A stretch of 32,057 nucleotides of DNA from a virus. The position numbers and the translations under genes were made by a program. Location: positions 1 to 32,057 of IMG/VR virus record IMGVR_UViG_3300025096_000077; one strand, 5' to 3'. The notes below the pieces were generated by a model. That model was not told the origin of the DNA. It was given only the letters and a program-made list of their open reading frames with translations, and did no database searches. Every line of letters starts with the position of its first letter. The first letter of the stretch is position 1. Of the stretch, positions 31,189 through 32,057 are shown in pieces.

Positions 31189-31507
31189 TCTGCTCGCGCA
31201 GCATATTCAGCATATTTGTCATATTACCGAATAATACATTCATACTAACATTAGTAGGAAGTCCCATAGCAGCGGCTCCTTTACAGATTTCTTCCTTCAT
31301 CCTCTTAGCTTCGGGATCATCCGATAAACTTAGACGAGTATAAAGAATCTGTTGCTTATTTAATAGTTTTTCAAGGACATCAACATGATATTTTTGATCT
31401 TCCACACTTAATTGAGGAAATGTAAAAACAGTGCTGTAGACTTCTTCTTGAAGTTCAGCAATTTCAGTCATCTCTGCGCGAACGACTTCAGACTCGAAAA
31501 AACTCAT
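31166..31507 (-). CDS. DUF1825-like protein
   Basis: This 113-residue all-helical protein opens 'MSFFESEVVRAEMTEIAELQEEVYS'. It continues with 'LSVEDQKYHVDVLEKLLNKQQILYTRLSLSDDPEAKRMKEEI', then 'NVSMNVLFGNMTNMLNMLREQID'. This spacing of helices and the FFESE start resemble DUF1825, a family of unknown function found in cyanobacteria and their T4-like phages. No Cys cluster or catalytic motif is visible. It lies between the gp59/NUMOD3 genes and gp32, the place where T4 has replication and late-transcription accessory genes. A role in replication or transcription is possible but unproven. Confidence 0.65.
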   Translation of the reverse strand: MSFFESEVVRAEMTEIAELQEEVYSTVFTFPQLSVEDQKYHVDVLEKLLNKQQILYTRLSLSDDPEAKRMKEEICKGAAAMGLPTNVSMNVLFGNMTNMLNMLREQIDKTSST

Positions 31508-31531
31508 AGAACAACTTCTTGTAGGATTTTT

Positions 31532-31885
31532 TTATAACGGGGTACATTTATATTTATTCTTTCGCTCCCATTGTTCTTTACTTCTGCGAGCGAATTCTTC
31601 CTTGTTACGTTGGTAGTATAGTTTAGCATACTCTTTCTTTTTTTGCTTGTTTTCCTCATCCCATCCCTTCTTATACTGAGATTGGTACTCAGGGTTCTTT
31701 ACATTCCAAGCATCCCTTTGCTCCCTGTCCTTTAAGATCCTTTCTTCTGGTGTATACTTACGATTAGCATCACCTATAGCCTTCTTTGCCTCATCACTAT
31801 GCCTCTGCCCCGTCATTCCAAAGTGCCATCCTTTAATAGGGGTAGGATCATAAGGGAATGCTTGTAGTTCTTTAATCCACTCCAA
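31532..31885 (-). CDS. Small basic protein with NUMOD3-like DNA-binding motif
   Basis: This 117-residue protein is highly charged. Residues 23-43 ('GMTGQRHSDEAKKAIGDANR') match the NUMOD3 motif, a short DNA-binding helix unit of phage homing endonucleases. The rest is a Lys/Glu/Arg/Tyr-rich helical tail ('YKKGWDEENKQKKKEYAKLYYQRNKEEFARRSKEQW'). No GIY-YIG or HNH catalytic motif is present. It may be a remnant or stand-alone DNA-binding part of a homing endonuclease, or an unrelated DNA-binding protein. The start is TTG at 31885, overlapping the gp59 end by 14 bases, with AGGAAGGAAG immediately upstream. Confidence 0.6.
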   Translation of the reverse strand: MEWIKELQAFPYDPTPIKGWHFGMTGQRHSDEAKKAIGDANRKYTPEERILKDREQRDAWNVKNPEYQSQYKKGWDEENKQKKKEYAKLYYQRNKEEFARRSKEQWERKNKYKCTPL

Positions 31886-32057
31886 CTTCCTTCCTCAATA
31901 TAGTTTTGTACGTGGGTACATTAATATTTAGGAAGGGAGAGTATTTGCGAATCTTAAGACTTACGGTTTCCCATACCGGATCATTCAATTTTTTATCCCA
32001 GTCTTTCCTGAACTCTAATATTCTATCACATATTACAAGAGTTTCAAGGGAAGTTTT
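31872..32057 (-). CDS. gp59: gp59-like helicase loader, C-terminal end (partial)
   Basis: An open frame enters from the right edge and stops at 31872, giving the last 61 residues ('TSLETLVICDRILEF' to 'LNINVPTYKTILRKEVGVD'). It lines up with the C-terminus of T4 gp59: S-x-E-T, a D-x-x-L pair, 'PVWETVSLKIRKY' against T4 'LVWNNYSIKLKAY', and 'FLNINVPTYK' against 'ILNIDSQKAK'. gp59 loads the gp41 helicase onto gp32-coated DNA. Its place upstream of gp32 matches T4. The start lies outside the window. The identification rests on one short alignment made by eye. Confidence 0.7.
   Translation of the reverse strand, partial: KTSLETLVICDRILEFRKDWDKKLNDPVWETVSLKIRKYSPFLNINVPTYKTILRKEVGVD

Noticed and set aside
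31509-31530. T-run as a terminator
   Set aside because: The run of T is on the plus strand while the genes here are on the minus strand, and there is no adjoining stem.
1-32057. tRNA genes or integrase/attachment sites
   Set aside because: No cloverleaf-like sequence or integrase-like protein was noticed on either strand. A covariance-model search was not possible here.

Overview
This window is a piece of a T4-like (Tevenvirinae-type) myovirus genome, most probably a marine cyanophage. The virus type rests on recognisable T4 core proteins: gp59 (C-terminal end only), gp32, gp53, gp48, gp4, gp26, a small gp51-position protein, a gp27-like hub protein and a gp5-like hub protein. A cyanobacterial host is suggested by a small protein ending in the CP12 C-terminal redox motif, a DUF1825-like protein (a cyanobacterial and cyanophage family), strong A+T bias, and the long structural proteins rich in 'VGIGTT' modules that are typical of marine T4-like phages. 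Species-level identity cannot be read from the sequence.

Layout from right to left. Positions 32057-30199 (minus) hold DNA replication genes: the gp59 C-terminus, a small NUMOD3-motif protein, a DUF1825-like protein and gp32. gp32 has its own promoter of host sigma-70 type. Positions 27324-30198 (plus) are a four-gene late block: gp4 head-completion nuclease, an unknown protein, gp48 tube cap and gp53 wedge. It converges on gp32 with no spacer and is divergent from the rest across a 30-base gap that carries an exact T4 late-promoter motif. From 27293 leftward everything is on the minus strand. First comes a tube-fold protein. Next is gp26 joined to a 62-residue extension by what looks like a complete -1 programmed frameshift signal. 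Then come two paralogous tape-measure-like proteins, the gp27-like hub protein, the CP12-like protein, a gp5-like hub protein and a beta-helical spike protein. Three tandem proteins with a shared C-terminal domain follow. Many of these genes are joined by TAATG or ATGA stop/start overlaps, which suggests translational coupling.

Positions 16229-15264 contain a small conserved-looking protein, a 2OG-Fe(II) oxygenase and an unlisted 58-residue gene. The first two lie behind a second strong sigma-70-type promoter. Positions 15224-2752 are a run of fibre or virion-surface genes: a 1987-residue giant, a 744-residue protein with Ig-like and glycine-rich regions, several 'VGIGTT'-repeat proteins, a 367-residue glycine-rich protein and a short terminal protein. 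T4-late-like NATAAATA motifs stand before several of them.

Positions 2693-32 are a tightly overlapping cassette: 2OG-Fe(II) oxygenase, NodU/TobZ-type O-carbamoyltransferase, 2OG-Fe(II) oxygenase. It sits directly behind a perfect TTGACA-17-TATAAT promoter. The attractive reading is that one enzyme creates a hydroxyl group and another carbamoylates it, expressed early and separately from the late fibre genes beside it. The substrate (virion protein, nucleotide or DNA base, or surface sugar) is unknown. The points most worth checking are this cassette, the gp26/gp51 frameshift, and the CP12-like gene inside the baseplate operon.
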